From a virus: a stretch of 56,692 bases of DNA. Below, in pieces: positions 1-10,219 of the stretch (position 1 is the first letter of the stretch; each line of letters begins with the position of its first letter). Position numbers and translations under genes: made by a program. Under the pieces are notes generated by a model. It ran no database searches. It worked only from the letters and a program-made list of their open reading frames with translations, and was not told where the DNA came from. Location of the stretch: the IMG/VR virus record IMGVR_UViG_3300042515_002525, positions 1 to 56,692 of that record; one strand, written 5' to 3'.

Positions 1-1047
1 CTTTATGATGCTGTCCACATTGTCTTTATCTGGAGATTCCCACAACAGATACTCTCCTGTGTTAAACTCATGCTCAGTCTCAGGATAGACCTGAGCCCAG
101 AAGGAAGAGTCTAATTCTCTGATATCCTCATCATGAAAAGCTAACGGGTAATGTTTGGTACTACTCTTGCTTTTATATGCGAGTCCAAGATCTCCACAAC
201 TCTGCAGCCTGAAGTCTCTAAAGTTTTCACTTAAAAAAGGAGAATGCGTTAGAGCGAACTGCTTGACTCCGCTAGTTGAAACTACGCTAGCTAGCTGAAG
301 CTGCTTCTCACTATTTGCTACCTTACCTATCCACTCATATAAAATTTCCCTAGTTCCTATGTAGGCGAAGCAAGCATCAAGCTTTACGAAATTACTATAG
401 TTTGCTTCTGTCTCAATAGAGATAGGGTGCCTTCCTCCTAGAAACAAGACGTCGACCAGCTCAGGAACTATTCCTTTAATATTTAGTAGCGAATTAAAAA
501 AATTTGAAGTGAACACACAGTCAGAGTCTACTATCAAAAATCTTTTGTGTTCTTCTTCAACAGCTTTTTTCCATGCTTGTCCGTGATTGTACGTGATTCT
601 GTCTTGTATGTTTTCTATATCGCTCGAGGGAATAAAAGTTATAGAATTAAACCCCGCAGAGCGTAAATGCTCTTCAGCTGTATTTATACCTATTCCTGTA
701 TCAACTATATAGCAAGGCAAAGAAAGTAAGCTCTCCGCACAGTCGAACAGATACAGGTCTTTATATTTTTCTGCATAGTCGTAGAAAAGATCTTGTAGAT
801 GTTTCCGCTTGTCCACAGAGACCGTCTTGATTTCTCCGTTGAGTCTGTACGTGAACTGTATCTCTGTCTTGTCAGACAGTAAATTGTCGGCTACCTCAAA
901 GTACTTGTTACTTTTAACATAGTCGGCATCAAGACTTTTCGTAAACTTCACAACTCTTCTCCCTTGAAGCAACTCGACTCCTGCCACTTGTACGCTGAGG
1001 AGTTGAGAAAGATCTACATCTTCCTTGCCAGGTATTTTAAACCGCAT
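1..1047 (-). CDS. GT25-like glycosyltransferase, 3' end cut by window edge
   Basis: Reading frame opens at ATG 1047 and stays open for 349 codons to base 1, so the C-terminus is missing. The middle resembles the GT-A fold of family GT25 (LPS and collagen galactosyltransferases): a segment YIVDTGIGINTAEEHL, then GQAWKKAVEEE, then an acidic stretch FLIVDSDCVF about where GT25 enzymes have their metal-binding EDD, followed by VDVLFLGG. The acidic triad is DSD rather than EDD. It would transfer a sugar from a nucleotide donor. It lies 8 bases downstream of a giant fibre gene on the same strand, so the fibres are plausible substrates; that is inference. Another GT-A family is possible. The family call is moderately sure, the glycosyltransferase call somewhat more so. 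Confidence 0.6.
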   Translation of the reverse strand, partial: MRFKIPGKEDVDLSQLLSVQVAGVELLQGRRVVKFTKSLDADYVKSNKYFEVADNLLSDKTEIQFTYRLNGEIKTVSVDKRKHLQDLFYDYAEKYKDLYLFDCAESLLSLPCYIVDTGIGINTAEEHLRSAGFNSITFIPSSDIENIQDRITYNHGQAWKKAVEEEHKRFLIVDSDCVFTSNFFNSLLNIKGIVPELVDVLFLGGRHPISIETEANYSNFVKLDACFAYIGTREILYEWIGKVANSEKQLQLASVVSTSGVKQFALTHSPFLSENFRDFRLQSCGDLGLAYKSKSSTKHYPLAFHDEDIRELDSSFWAQVYPETEHEFNTGEYLLWESPDKDNVDSIIK

Positions 1048-1055
1048 ACTAAGTT

Positions 1056-4000
1056 TTAGTTAATAAGAGAGTACGTGCCGTTATTGTACTCGTATATTTT
1101 GCCTGTACTAGTGACCGTTAATCTTTTCCCGTTTGTGGAGGTTATGCTTGATACTCGAGAGTCGATCAAGCTGTTATTTTTAAGGCTGACCACGCTGATG
1201 TTTCCTAATATGGTTTTTGGAGTGGCACCAAAATCTACCCCGGTAGAGTACCTTATTAATAAATTACCTCCAATATAAGTAGGAAAATTGCTAGCGAGAC
1301 TGTCCATGTTTGCCTCCGAGATGGATAAGTACTCCAGAGAACAAGACCCTATAATTACTCGTGGAAGTCCTGTGAAATTGGTTGCCCTCTCTAGCGTCAT
1401 AAGAGCATCCCCTTGAACTTCGCGGGGAAGGAGAGGCATGATCGCGTTGGATCTGTCCGGAAGGTATGAAAGCGTTATAAGAGAGTCGGTAAGCAAGCAA
1501 TCAGCCAAGTTAGCAGTCAAACCTGTGCCTTGAGGATCATAATTTCCATGGGTCACACGATCATTCACAACATACAGCTGCTTGCTAGAATTGTACGAAG
1601 CTAAGGTATATACCTGAGTATACGGGTAGCCATTATTATGTATGTAATTAGATACGCGTCCGTCCCTTACCTTAGTAGGCACGCCGTTAGCGTAGGTATA
1701 GAAGTCTCCTGTGTCTGCGGCTTTTTGAGGAGTAGAGTTCGTATATGTTGTAGATATGGCGTCTAAAGTCTGATCAAAGTAGCCTATACTTAAAGCCATG
1801 CTCTGCTGTACTTGCGTCCTTCCTGTTGAAGAGTAGCTCCACCAAACTCCACAACGGTCTGGAACTATTAATCTTTCGTGACTCTGCAATCCAGGTAAAC
1901 TTATACTGTTTATTGTGCATGGAGCATTCGTTAGCATTCTACGTATAAGCCCGGTCCCTGTTATCGTAAGGCTATTTAGTGTAGCAGGTAGTGTTGAGAG
2001 ATCGGACGTCGTCCCAAATACGCCGACATTCAATGTAATGTTCTGTACATTTGCAGGAATATTGCCAACTCCAAAATTTCCACTCCCGCTGAATCTAAAA
2101 GTTACAATAGAGGTAGGAAGCGCGCTAAGATTTATCAAACCATTAGCTCTGGTTACAAAAAGGTTAAAAGTATTTATCTGAACTCCTGCAGGAAATGTAG
2201 AAAAGCTGGGAGGCAGCGTGAAGGAACTCCCATAAGTGAATTCTCCTGTTACCGTAGGACAACCTGCAAAAGACAACAACTCTACAACGGGTCTAGAAAT
2301 GTCGGTATTTTCTCCAAAGTCTAAATTTCCTACTTTTCTTGCAGTATGACTTAGATCAGCATAGGTTTTCGATATACCAGAACCCTGCGCTGCTCTATAT
2401 CGTAGTGTACCCGTTACTTCAACTGGAGCATAGCTGGCAGGATAGTCGTAAATTATTGCTTGCCCGCTAGGAAAGGTTATGTTTAAATCACCTAGAACCG
2501 TGACATTAGAAAAGTCTGCATATCCGATTGTGAAGTTTGGTCCGTACGGCACATTCCAGCTCACGGACGGAACAGTGAATTTTTGAGTTACACTGTCGTA
2601 TGAAACCTGTACGGGCGCCAAGTATGGCAAGATTACTAAACCTTTGCGTCCCATGGTAGGAGTTCCATTGCTGAATGTATAGAAATCTCCTGTGTCTAAG
2701 GCTGTTTGAGGAATAGAGTTTGAGTATGTGAGGTCTTTGACTCCTGCCGTGGTAAAGTACCCTATGGACATTACTCCTAGGGCCTTTACTCTCGTATTAT
2801 TGTTATAAAACCACCATACCCCACACTTATCGACAGAGGTCACACTTTGCGCCGCAGCATAAGCATTAGAAAATTGACTTATAGTGCAGGGAAAATTAGT
2901 ATAGTCGGTAAGTTTTGTGTTATTTAACACCAGCCTATTTACAGTTTGAGGTAGATCCAGCTGCGCTAGCTGTGCAGCGTTCTGGAATTCTACACTACTC
3001 ATTGAGGATCCTCCTATAGTTACCTTAGTTAAATTTGGCATTATTGACGCAAGAAATGTGTGGGTTCCTGCTATAGTTACTTCGGCGACTCTTACACTCA
3101 AAAAAGTCGTCGTCCCTGCTACAGTTCCAATGTTAGCTATATATCCACCTCCGTAATTGGCTGACTGTACAGTCAATGACCCTCCTACATTCCCTATAGA
3201 TAATAATGAAGAGATTGCTGTGTTACTGATTAGAACATCTCCCGACACATTAGGAATGCTTACAGTTGTAAAGCTGCCATTTAACAATTGAAACGACGTG
3301 AAATTCCACTTGTTATACTCACTTTCAGGTAACTGTACATTTCCTGAAAAAATAAGCGTACCTATGGTTGCAGTACCTACAACAGAAGTCAGCGAATTAG
3401 GCACTACTATCAAAGTTCCTATTTCACTAGGAAGGCCTAGCGATGTGTAACTGCCCGGACTTAAGGATAACGTACCTGTAAAAACCACGTCAGCTATATT
3501 AAGGGACAGCAAGTCTCCTTGAATTCCTGTTGGAGTGGAATGGCTGCCATCCACTTTGTATTTGCCTCCCACGTAATATATAGAAGCGCCATTCCACAAA
3601 ACACCATCTCTAACTTTTGTGGGTACGCCGTTAGCGTAGGTATAGAAATCTCCTGTGTCTATGGCTTTTTGAGGAGTAGTAGTTGAGTAGGTTGTAGCCA
3701 GCGTTCCTTTAGGGGAGAAGTAACCTGTACTATAGGCTCCAAGAAAATCGACCTCTGCTGTTCTTGTGTTGTTTAAATATACCCATTTAACTCCACATTG
3801 GTCAGCAGTCACAGGAAACATTTTTCCTCCAAGGAAAAAATTTACTCCTGCGCAAGGCATATAATTTACATTTGTAATGCCTGTATTTTCTGCTCTTAGA
3901 GTCGTGATGCTTTGAGGTAAGTATTGCAAGCTCGTTAAGTTAGGTAGATTGCTACAATTGTACGAGACGAGCTGTTTGTCGGTAGGACCGTAACGCAAAC

Positions 4001-5684
4001 TAGTTAGTGGGTGATTTCGATTACAGTCAAACTCTTGAAGAGTTCCTGGAACATTAAAGCCTTGCAGACTAGTTAAACTGTTCCACATGCAATAAAAGTT
4101 GTGTACATTCCCTGCAGCAGAAAAGTGTTGTAAACTGGTTATTTGATTAAAAGAGCAGTCAAAACTTGCTCCATTAGGAATGGTTGGAACGTACTGAAGA
4201 CTTGTGAGATTATTGTTAGAGCAATTAAATCCTGGTCCTGCTACTCCAGTTAGAACAGGAGCTCCTTTTAGGGTTGTTAGTGCGCAATAAGAACAATCTA
4301 AAGATCCTACACTAGGAGTACAGTTTGAAAGAGACCCTATTGCAACACCTGAGCAGACAAAAGCACCTGTAATACTCTCCGCAACACAACGATAGAGCCC
4401 ATACTGTAGGGAGTTACCGTTTATTCTAAAGTCTCCCTCAACTCTTTTTACATTGTTAAATCTTAGAGAAGTTAGCCCTTTGGTTGCAAAGTTTACAGAG
4501 TCATGTACGGTTATTTTGCCGTCACTGTCTACTGTGTGACTAGGAATATCGTCAACAATCACTCCCAGAAAAAACTTTTTTGTTTCCGTGCTTGTAGTGC
4601 AACTAAAAATAGTTCCAGTAGTATCTGCTGTGCGGCTGTTGCGCGCTGCGGATACTGTCCCTGTAAATGGTAAGCCGTTTAAAAAGAAATAGCCTTCATA
4701 CAGCTCACTGAAGAAGGATGGTCCTTCTCCGTCTGTAGGGTTGTTCTGATCGTCAACTCCGCAAGGACCTCCATCTATAACAACAGAACTTAGCAACTCA
4801 ACATATTGATTATAATAACCATTGACGCCTGCATTGGCGAAAGTATTTCCCTTAGGATCCGTTCCGGTAGGATCGGTAGAGGAGTATGTCTCCACTCTAC
4901 GAACTAAACCGTCGGTGAACTCATAAAATCCTGAACCTAGCAAAGATATTTGCCCTGCTGCGTTATGCACAGCCTTGTCAATTACCTGTGTACCTACCCA
5001 TGAGCCTGCATTGATGAGTCCACTATAGATATAATTATTATATACTCGTTGAACTTTAATTGTTGTTTCCGCTACATACACTGCTCCAGGATCTGCAGAA
5101 GTAGTTAAAACACAACGAATTCTTTGATTCTCTAAAGCTAAAAAATCTGATGCTTGTGTGTATGTGTTTGAAGTCGAAGGAAGATCTGTCCAAGAGGTGA
5201 ACGGAGCGCTTGAGCTTTTTTGCCATTTATACGTTATCTGTGCTGAGCTGTTCGGTCCATAGTAGGCAGAGACGCTTAAAGATAAACCTACCTTCTCATC
5301 AATGTAAGTTTCTTCTTCCGGAGTACTACTGACTACAAATCTGCTCACAGAGCCTGTATTCACGGAGCCAGGATACCTGCGCAAATTCCCAAGAATCTGT
5401 CCTCCATTCACACCCTTTAGAATAACTGTGGGTGTGGTTATACTTCCTGTGTTAGTGCCTGTGGTATCTATAGTAGTCCGAGCCGCAACAATGTTTCCGT
5501 TATTTACGCTTCCTCCTGTGACGAATACATCCGTGGCTGTAATGTTTCCTGAGTTGGTAGCCCCATTTCTCAACCGAACCTGGCCTGACGCTCCGCTAGT
5601 AGGCACATTCCCTGCACTAGTCTGCAAGGTTTTAACGTTTGTGGAGCTGTTTAAAGTAATGTTGTTGGCTATGATAGACCCCAT
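1056..5684 (-). CDS. Giant modular fibre protein with leucine-rich repeats
   Basis: 1542 residues, no signal peptide, rich in Thr, Ser, Asn and Gly, as in phage fibres and adhesins. The N-terminus (about 1-110) is a low-complexity beta-like region with repeated NSGNI/NTGSI units. An Ig-like stretch follows at about 125-215 (YKWQKS, CVLTTS). Residues about 450-610 are leucine-rich repeats of roughly 22 residues, each with an F/L-D-C-S-x-N-x-[LI]-T-S-L-Q core. A module starting CGV[KW]W[VFS]Y and ending in DTGDFYT[YF][AS]NG[VT]PT occurs three times (about 620-700, 945-1015, 1275-1345), joining beta-rich segments. It sits 1 base downstream of the LamG-like gene and belongs to the minus-strand fibre block. 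Likely a receptor-binding tail or surface fibre; the exact location on the virion cannot be read from sequence. Confidence 0.75.
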   Translation of the reverse strand: MGSIIANNITLNSSTNVKTLQTSAGNVPTSGASGQVRLRNGATNSGNITATDVFVTGGSVNNGNIVAARTTIDTTGTNTGSITTPTVILKGVNGGQILGNLRRYPGSVNTGSVSRFVVSSTPEEETYIDEKVGLSLSVSAYYGPNSSAQITYKWQKSSSAPFTSWTDLPSTSNTYTQASDFLALENQRIRCVLTTSADPGAVYVAETTIKVQRVYNNYIYSGLINAGSWVGTQVIDKAVHNAAGQISLLGSGFYEFTDGLVRRVETYSSTDPTGTDPKGNTFANAGVNGYYNQYVELLSSVVIDGGPCGVDDQNNPTDGEGPSFFSELYEGYFFLNGLPFTGTVSAARNSRTADTTGTIFSCTTSTETKKFFLGVIVDDIPSHTVDSDGKITVHDSVNFATKGLTSLRFNNVKRVEGDFRINGNSLQYGLYRCVAESITGAFVCSGVAIGSLSNCTPSVGSLDCSYCALTTLKGAPVLTGVAGPGFNCSNNNLTSLQYVPTIPNGASFDCSFNQITSLQHFSAAGNVHNFYCMWNSLTSLQGFNVPGTLQEFDCNRNHPLTSLRYGPTDKQLVSYNCSNLPNLTSLQYLPQSITTLRAENTGITNVNYMPCAGVNFFLGGKMFPVTADQCGVKWVYLNNTRTAEVDFLGAYSTGYFSPKGTLATTYSTTTPQKAIDTGDFYTYANGVPTKVRDGVLWNGASIYYVGGKYKVDGSHSTPTGIQGDLLSLNIADVVFTGTLSLSPGSYTSLGLPSEIGTLIVVPNSLTSVVGTATIGTLIFSGNVQLPESEYNKWNFTSFQLLNGSFTTVSIPNVSGDVLISNTAISSLLSIGNVGGSLTVQSANYGGGYIANIGTVAGTTTFLSVRVAEVTIAGTHTFLASIMPNLTKVTIGGSSMSSVEFQNAAQLAQLDLPQTVNRLVLNNTKLTDYTNFPCTISQFSNAYAAAQSVTSVDKCGVWWFYNNNTRVKALGVMSIGYFTTAGVKDLTYSNSIPQTALDTGDFYTFSNGTPTMGRKGLVILPYLAPVQVSYDSVTQKFTVPSVSWNVPYGPNFTIGYADFSNVTVLGDLNITFPSGQAIIYDYPASYAPVEVTGTLRYRAAQGSGISKTYADLSHTARKVGNLDFGENTDISRPVVELLSFAGCPTVTGEFTYGSSFTLPPSFSTFPAGVQINTFNLFVTRANGLINLSALPTSIVTFRFSGSGNFGVGNIPANVQNITLNVGVFGTTSDLSTLPATLNSLTITGTGLIRRMLTNAPCTINSISLPGLQSHERLIVPDRCGVWWSYSSTGRTQVQQSMALSIGYFDQTLDAISTTYTNSTPQKAADTGDFYTYANGVPTKVRDGRVSNYIHNNGYPYTQVYTLASYNSSKQLYVVNDRVTHGNYDPQGTGLTANLADCLLTDSLITLSYLPDRSNAIMPLLPREVQGDALMTLERATNFTGLPRVIIGSCSLEYLSISEANMDSLASNFPTYIGGNLLIRYSTGVDFGATPKTILGNISVVSLKNNSLIDSRVSSITSTNGKRLTVTSTGKIYEYNNGTYSLIN

Positions 5685-5685
5685 A

Positions 5686-7677
5686 TTAATTTATAGTTAC
5701 CTGATCAATTAAAAGATTAGCATTAGGTAGATTGATATCGCAAGATATTGTTGAAGAATGTATGCGTACGTAATTATCCCAGTTATCTTCAAACGATCCC
5801 GGCATTTTGTTATTTTTTCGATAGCCTATACTTCCTTCTATTCTGGTAGGCATTCTATCTGCAGATATTTGCATCACTAGTACCGACACTGCCTCGATCT
5901 GCGGATTGACCATTCCTGCAGGAGGCGTAGTAGAAGCCTGAGAATACTCGTCATCCATACCCAAGATATTTATGATTGCTCCTTTCAAAGGCAGCCCTGA
6001 CGCAAGAGGTGCAGTACGTGTACTGTCGCTATAGAAATATGTGCCTCCTCCTGCGAGCCAATCGTAGAGCCGAGGTTGATCGCCGTTCGCTTTGCCGGGC
6101 TCTCCTGCATACAGATAGGCTACAGAATAGGACGGGATGTCTGTGGCTTGAAAATCCAGCAATAGCTCTGTGTTGTTCACAAGAGGAAGAAGTGCTGCAG
6201 GCTTTGTAAAATTGGTATTACCATCAAGCAGATCTGTCACAATACGAATATTTCCTAGCGAGCCTCTAAACTTGTTTGTGGAAGGTGGGAGATCTGCAGA
6301 GGTTTGTCCGTAGCCTATAACAGCGTTAGAGCCTATCCAGAGATTGTAGGTATTGTCGTTTAACAGTGTTATTCCTGTATCGGCAAGTACACCATCTATA
6401 AAAATTTTAAATACCGATGACACTGGTTCCCTGGTTACTCGCACATGATACCAAGTCGAAATAGCTATGGGCACTCCGTCACTAGCGAACACGCTGCCGT
6501 TATCTACACGCAGCCTGCCCTGCTTTATATGAACGTGTAACTTTGTGGCATTTGATTTATTTTTAAAGCAAAAAACACTTTGATCGTCTAGACTGCTGGT
6601 GTTGAGCCAAAAATCTAAATTTATCGTATTTGTTCTCACGTCGATAAATTCATCCACAATCAAAGCTCCAGGGGACGTGCTGTTTGCGGTAAGTCCAAAA
6701 CTAGCGCAACCTGCATCTGTATCTAGTTTTACATCTCCTCCAAAAGCTACATTTCTCAAGCTAAGAGAAGCATCGTCCATCCATCTAGCCAGCACAGGTA
6801 CACGCACACTTCCGTTAGTCAGTAGCAATTGTGTTTGATTAGTTTTAGGAGGAATGGTGTACGCTCTAGGCGCGATTAATCCAAAAACTGTAGGAATAGC
6901 TTCTGTTGTTGTGTTAACAGCTCTAAAATAGCAGAAAGCTTCGGCTTGTGCTTGTGTTGTGCTTTCAGAGACACATACATCTAGTCTAGGAACAACTCCA
7001 AGGTTAGCTGTGTTATTCCACGCGGGATCGAAAGCATTAACACCATTCGATTGATATAGCGCCATAGATCCTCCGCTCAGTACAATCTCTATAGGATCGC
7101 CTCCAGCAGGATTAACGAATATTTCTAGCTTACCGTTTAGATAAGTTGTTATCTTTCCATCATCGAATATAACGGCGAGATGATTCCAGCTGTTTGGAGA
7201 TATCTCTGTGGTTCCGGTTATTTTCCCGGTAGGATCGACGGCAACATCTCTCCACAGGAAAATTTGCTCTAGTGAAAATTTTGTATTATCTGTTGCGCTT
7301 GTTACGACAGAGTAATTTAACAAGTCGTAACCGTATCCACTCAAATAGAGCGTGCTGCCGCTCAGTGGAGTACCTATCGCTCTAAATATGATATCTCCGG
7401 AGCGCTTTACTCTAAATACTGTATCTATATAAAACTTGGTTGCTCCTAATGGAAATGCGCTAAGAGGTAGTTGTAGTGCTCCGTAGTCAGAAGACTGGTT
7501 TTTATACGCTATAGCATATTTGGCTGGAGTAGATGTGTCTGATTTCTGTTCTACATTCCCTACAAGTGTAACTGTTCTGCTATACCTCGATCTGTCCGCA
7601 TACCAGGATACGATAGAGGCTATACCTCCTAGAGCTTTAGAGGCACTATTAATGCCTGCTGTGGTTATTAAAGGCAT
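5686..7677 (-). CDS. Structural protein with two concanavalin/LamG-like lectin domains
   Basis: 663 residues. Two beta-sandwich lectin-like domains are visible. The first, about residues 60-270, contains WNHLAVIFDDGKITTYLNGK. The second, about 330-500, contains WYHVRVT followed by FKIFIDGVLADTG. This Trp-His...Phe-x-Asp/Asn-Gly pattern is typical of LamG/Laminin_G_3 domains, which bind carbohydrate. The C-terminal 150 residues (YAGEPGKANGDQ onward) show no domain I recognise. ATG at 7677 is preceded by AGGAG about 7 bases upstream, one of few clear Shine-Dalgarno sites here. Its place between a collagen-like and a LRR fibre gene suggests a tail-fibre or appendage role in glycan recognition (inference). 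Confidence 0.7.
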   Translation of the reverse strand: MPLITTAGINSASKALGGIASIVSWYADRSRYSRTVTLVGNVEQKSDTSTPAKYAIAYKNQSSDYGALQLPLSAFPLGATKFYIDTVFRVKRSGDIIFRAIGTPLSGSTLYLSGYGYDLLNYSVVTSATDNTKFSLEQIFLWRDVAVDPTGKITGTTEISPNSWNHLAVIFDDGKITTYLNGKLEIFVNPAGGDPIEIVLSGGSMALYQSNGVNAFDPAWNNTANLGVVPRLDVCVSESTTQAQAEAFCYFRAVNTTTEAIPTVFGLIAPRAYTIPPKTNQTQLLLTNGSVRVPVLARWMDDASLSLRNVAFGGDVKLDTDAGCASFGLTANSTSPGALIVDEFIDVRTNTINLDFWLNTSSLDDQSVFCFKNKSNATKLHVHIKQGRLRVDNGSVFASDGVPIAISTWYHVRVTREPVSSVFKIFIDGVLADTGITLLNDNTYNLWIGSNAVIGYGQTSADLPPSTNKFRGSLGNIRIVTDLLDGNTNFTKPAALLPLVNNTELLLDFQATDIPSYSVAYLYAGEPGKANGDQPRLYDWLAGGGTYFYSDSTRTAPLASGLPLKGAIINILGMDDEYSQASTTPPAGMVNPQIEAVSVLVMQISADRMPTRIEGSIGYRKNNKMPGSFEDNWDNYVRIHSSTISCDINLPNANLLIDQVTIN

Positions 7678-7691
7678 AGTTTTCTCCTGTA

Positions 7692-10151
7692 TTAGCGGGT
7701 TACTGCTCCGTAGGTATTCTGGAACACGAACGACGTATAGTCGCCTCCGGTTTTTATCAGTGTAATACCATAAACATTAACTGTGCTTGTGGTTGGAGTG
7801 AATGTAGGCAGATTGATAAGTGTCGAAGACCCTCCATCAATTGTTATACTGGATATTGTATAAGCTGTAGTCGTTCCGGTTGTAATCATTATCGAAATGG
7901 ACATTGCTTCTCCATTTTCGAGAAGGCTGTCAAACGTTGTGTTTGCGTTACCTTTCAGGTTTATCTGGAAATCGCTGGTGGCTGGGTTTGTAAAATAGAC
8001 CACTTGTCCTGCTTTGATAAACACATCCACAGAACCTCCAGTATCCGCCATGACGTTCACTACCTCTTTTGTAGGAACACCAAGCAGAGGACTCATGCTT
8101 CCTGTCGCTCCTGTTGCACCTAGAATACCTGTTGCTCCTGTAGCCCCATTAGACCCTGGAGACCCTGTCGCTCCGGTTGCGCCTCCTGCGGGACCTGGAT
8201 CACCTTTTGGTCCAGTTGCCCCAATACCAGTTGCTCCCTGAGCTCCGGTTGCTCCTGCAGCTCCAGTTGCTCCTTGTGGGCCTGTAGCTCCATTAGATCC
8301 TGGAGACCCTGTTGCTCCTTGTGGGCCTGTAGCCCCATTAGATCCAGTTGCTCCTTGCGCTCCGGTTGCTCCATCAGATCCTGCTCCAGTAGCGCCTTGC
8401 GGGCCTGTTGCACCTACAGCTCCAGTAGATCCTGCTCCAGTAGCGCCTTGCGGTCCTGTGCTTCCTTGCGGTCCTGTTGCTCCCTCAGCTCCAGTAGACC
8501 CTTGAGCTCCTGTGGATCCCTGTGTGCCTGTAGCGCCCTGAATACCAGTTGCTCCTGTGGCTCCTTCTGCTCCCGTTGCTCCGGCTCCGGTTGCACCCTG
8601 GATACCAGTTGCTCCCTGAGTTCCGGTTGCTCCTTGTGGTCCTGTTGCGCCTCCGCCGGGGCCTGTGGCTCCCATAACGCCTGTCGCTCCTGTTGCGCCT
8701 CCTGCAGGACCGGTAGCGCCCATAACCCCTGTTGCGCCTGTTGCGCCAGCGCCTGTGGCTCCCTCAGGTCCTGTAGACCCTTGAGGTCCTGTGGATCCCT
8801 CGGGTCCTGTGGCTCCTTGTGAACCTGTACTGCCTGTGGCACCAACTCCAGTAGCTCCAGTAGCTCCTCCCGCAGGACCCGTAGCTCCTTGAATACCAGT
8901 TGCTCCTGTGGCTCCAAATCCTGTAGACCCTTGAGATCCTGTAGACCCTTGAGGTCCAGTAGCACCTTGAATCCCTGTGGACCCGGTAGAGCCTGCAGCT
9001 CCTGTAGCACCCTCAGGTCCAGTAGCCCCTTGAACCCCTGTAGATCCAGTGGCTCCACCTGCAGGACCAGTAGCACCCATAATCCCTGTTGCTCCGGTTG
9101 CACCTCCCGCAGGACCCGTAGCGCCTTGAATACCAGTTGCACCTGTGGCTCCAAATCCTGTGGCACCTACGTCTCCTGTGGCTCCTGCTACACCTGTGGA
9201 CCCTTGCGCTCCGGTTGCTCCAGTAGCTCCGCCTGCGGGGCCTGTGGCTCCCATAACGCCTGTCGCTCCTGTTGCGCCTCCTGCAGGACCGGTAGCGCCC
9301 ATAATCCCTGTTGCTCCAGTAGCGCCAGATCCTGTAGCTCCTACGTCTCCTGTGGCTCCTTGTGAACCTGTGGCACCCTCCACGCCAGTTGCTCCTGTTG
9401 CTCCTCCTGCTGGCCCAGTAGCACCCATAATCCCTGTCGCTCCTGTAGCTCCTCCTGCGGGGCCTGTGGCTCCCATAATCCCTGTTGCTCCTGTGGCTCC
9501 AAGCCCTGTAGCCCCTTGCGTTCCTGTAGCTCCGTTAGACCCTGGAGAGCCTGTCGCACCCTGAGGTCCTGTGGCTCCTAGACCGGTTGCTCCCTGCACG
9601 TTCTGCAGCTCTACAGCATAAATAACAGGAGCAGCAAATGTAACGTTTGATGTACTTAAGCTAGGTACTCTAAGAGTATATATGTGAGTACCTGCCGGAG
9701 CATCAGTATCTATGATAGACAAGCTGAATGCTTGATTTTCATTTGCATAATAGCTTTGTGTGTAAGCTATATTGCTGATCATTACCCCGTTTCTATATAG
9801 AGCTAACGGACAATTGATAGGAAGACTCGGATTAAATACGTCCCCGTAAGCCACCACCTGTACAGGATTTCCTTTGGTAGTTAAAGAGCAGGTAACTACA
9901 ATAGCAGGCATTGTAGCTCCGGTAGTTATTGTTGTTAAAACTCCTTTTGTTTGTGAGTAATTTAATGCAGATAGTGGGGAAGCTGGACCAGTAGCACCCT
10001 GAATCCCTGTAGCCCCTTGCGTTCCTGTTGCCCCTGCCGCTCCTGTTGCTCCTGTAGCTCCCGAGCCTACACCTGAAGCTCCTGTAGCGTTAGTTATACT
10101 GGTCTGCAGAGCAGCGCTCAGCATTGTAGAAGTTATTTTTGTTAGCGGCAT
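7692..10151 (-). CDS. Collagen-like fibre protein, 819 residues
   Basis: Two Gly-x-y blocks, about residues 26-65 and 185-685, are built mainly of GAT, GPA, GIQ and GIM triplets (repeating unit [16 protein letters not shown]). They flank a globular segment (about 66-184) and end in a C-terminal beta-rich domain (about 690-819, [20 protein letters not shown]). Such repeats form collagen triple helices; the C-terminal domain probably trimerises or binds receptor. Thr dominates the Y position and there is little Lys, so Thr O-glycosylation, as in Bacillus BclA, would be the likely modification rather than hydroxylysine chemistry. First of four collagen-like genes in the window. Confidence 0.85.
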   Translation of the reverse strand: MPLTKITSTMLSAALQTSITNATGASGVGSGATGATGAAGATGTQGATGIQGATGPASPLSALNYSQTKGVLTTITTGATMPAIVVTCSLTTKGNPVQVVAYGDVFNPSLPINCPLALYRNGVMISNIAYTQSYYANENQAFSLSIIDTDAPAGTHIYTLRVPSLSTSNVTFAAPVIYAVELQNVQGATGLGATGPQGATGSPGSNGATGTQGATGLGATGATGIMGATGPAGGATGATGIMGATGPAGGATGATGVEGATGSQGATGDVGATGSGATGATGIMGATGPAGGATGATGVMGATGPAGGATGATGAQGSTGVAGATGDVGATGFGATGATGIQGATGPAGGATGATGIMGATGPAGGATGSTGVQGATGPEGATGAAGSTGSTGIQGATGPQGSTGSQGSTGFGATGATGIQGATGPAGGATGATGVGATGSTGSQGATGPEGSTGPQGSTGPEGATGAGATGATGVMGATGPAGGATGATGVMGATGPGGGATGPQGATGTQGATGIQGATGAGATGAEGATGATGIQGATGTQGSTGAQGSTGAEGATGPQGSTGPQGATGAGSTGAVGATGPQGATGAGSDGATGAQGATGSNGATGPQGATGSPGSNGATGPQGATGAAGATGAQGATGIGATGPKGDPGPAGGATGATGSPGSNGATGATGILGATGATGSMSPLLGVPTKEVVNVMADTGGSVDVFIKAGQVVYFTNPATSDFQINLKGNANTTFDSLLENGEAMSISIMITTGTTTAYTISSITIDGGSSTLINLPTFTPTTSTVNVYGITLIKTGGDYTSFVFQNTYGAVTR
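8101..9595 (-). repeat. Collagen-encoding 9-base repeat tract (about 1.5 kb)
   Basis: Near-perfect tandem Gly-x-y coding repeats, seen on the plus strand as reiterated gctcctgt(t/a)g motifs, with 40-60 base higher-order units copied several times. It also creates long open frames on the opposite strand and in other frames that are Pro/Val- or Ser/Cys-rich artefacts. The tract is a natural substrate for slippage or recombination and a risk for misassembly. Confidence 0.9.
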
Positions 10152-10219
10152 GACTTTTGTTATCTAGAGGTTGATTGTATTTTAAATAAAGCTCGTGAGA
10201 AATACTAGTAAAAATAGTA

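Noticed and set aside
8014-9564. Several long open frames on both strands across the collagen tract, Pro/Val- or Ser/Cys/Gln-rich
   Set aside because: They are the Gly-x-y repeat read in other frames; no independent start context or neighbours support them.
8101-9595. Regular repeats that could suggest a CRISPR array
   Set aside because: Units are continuous in-frame Gly-x-y codons with no unique spacers.
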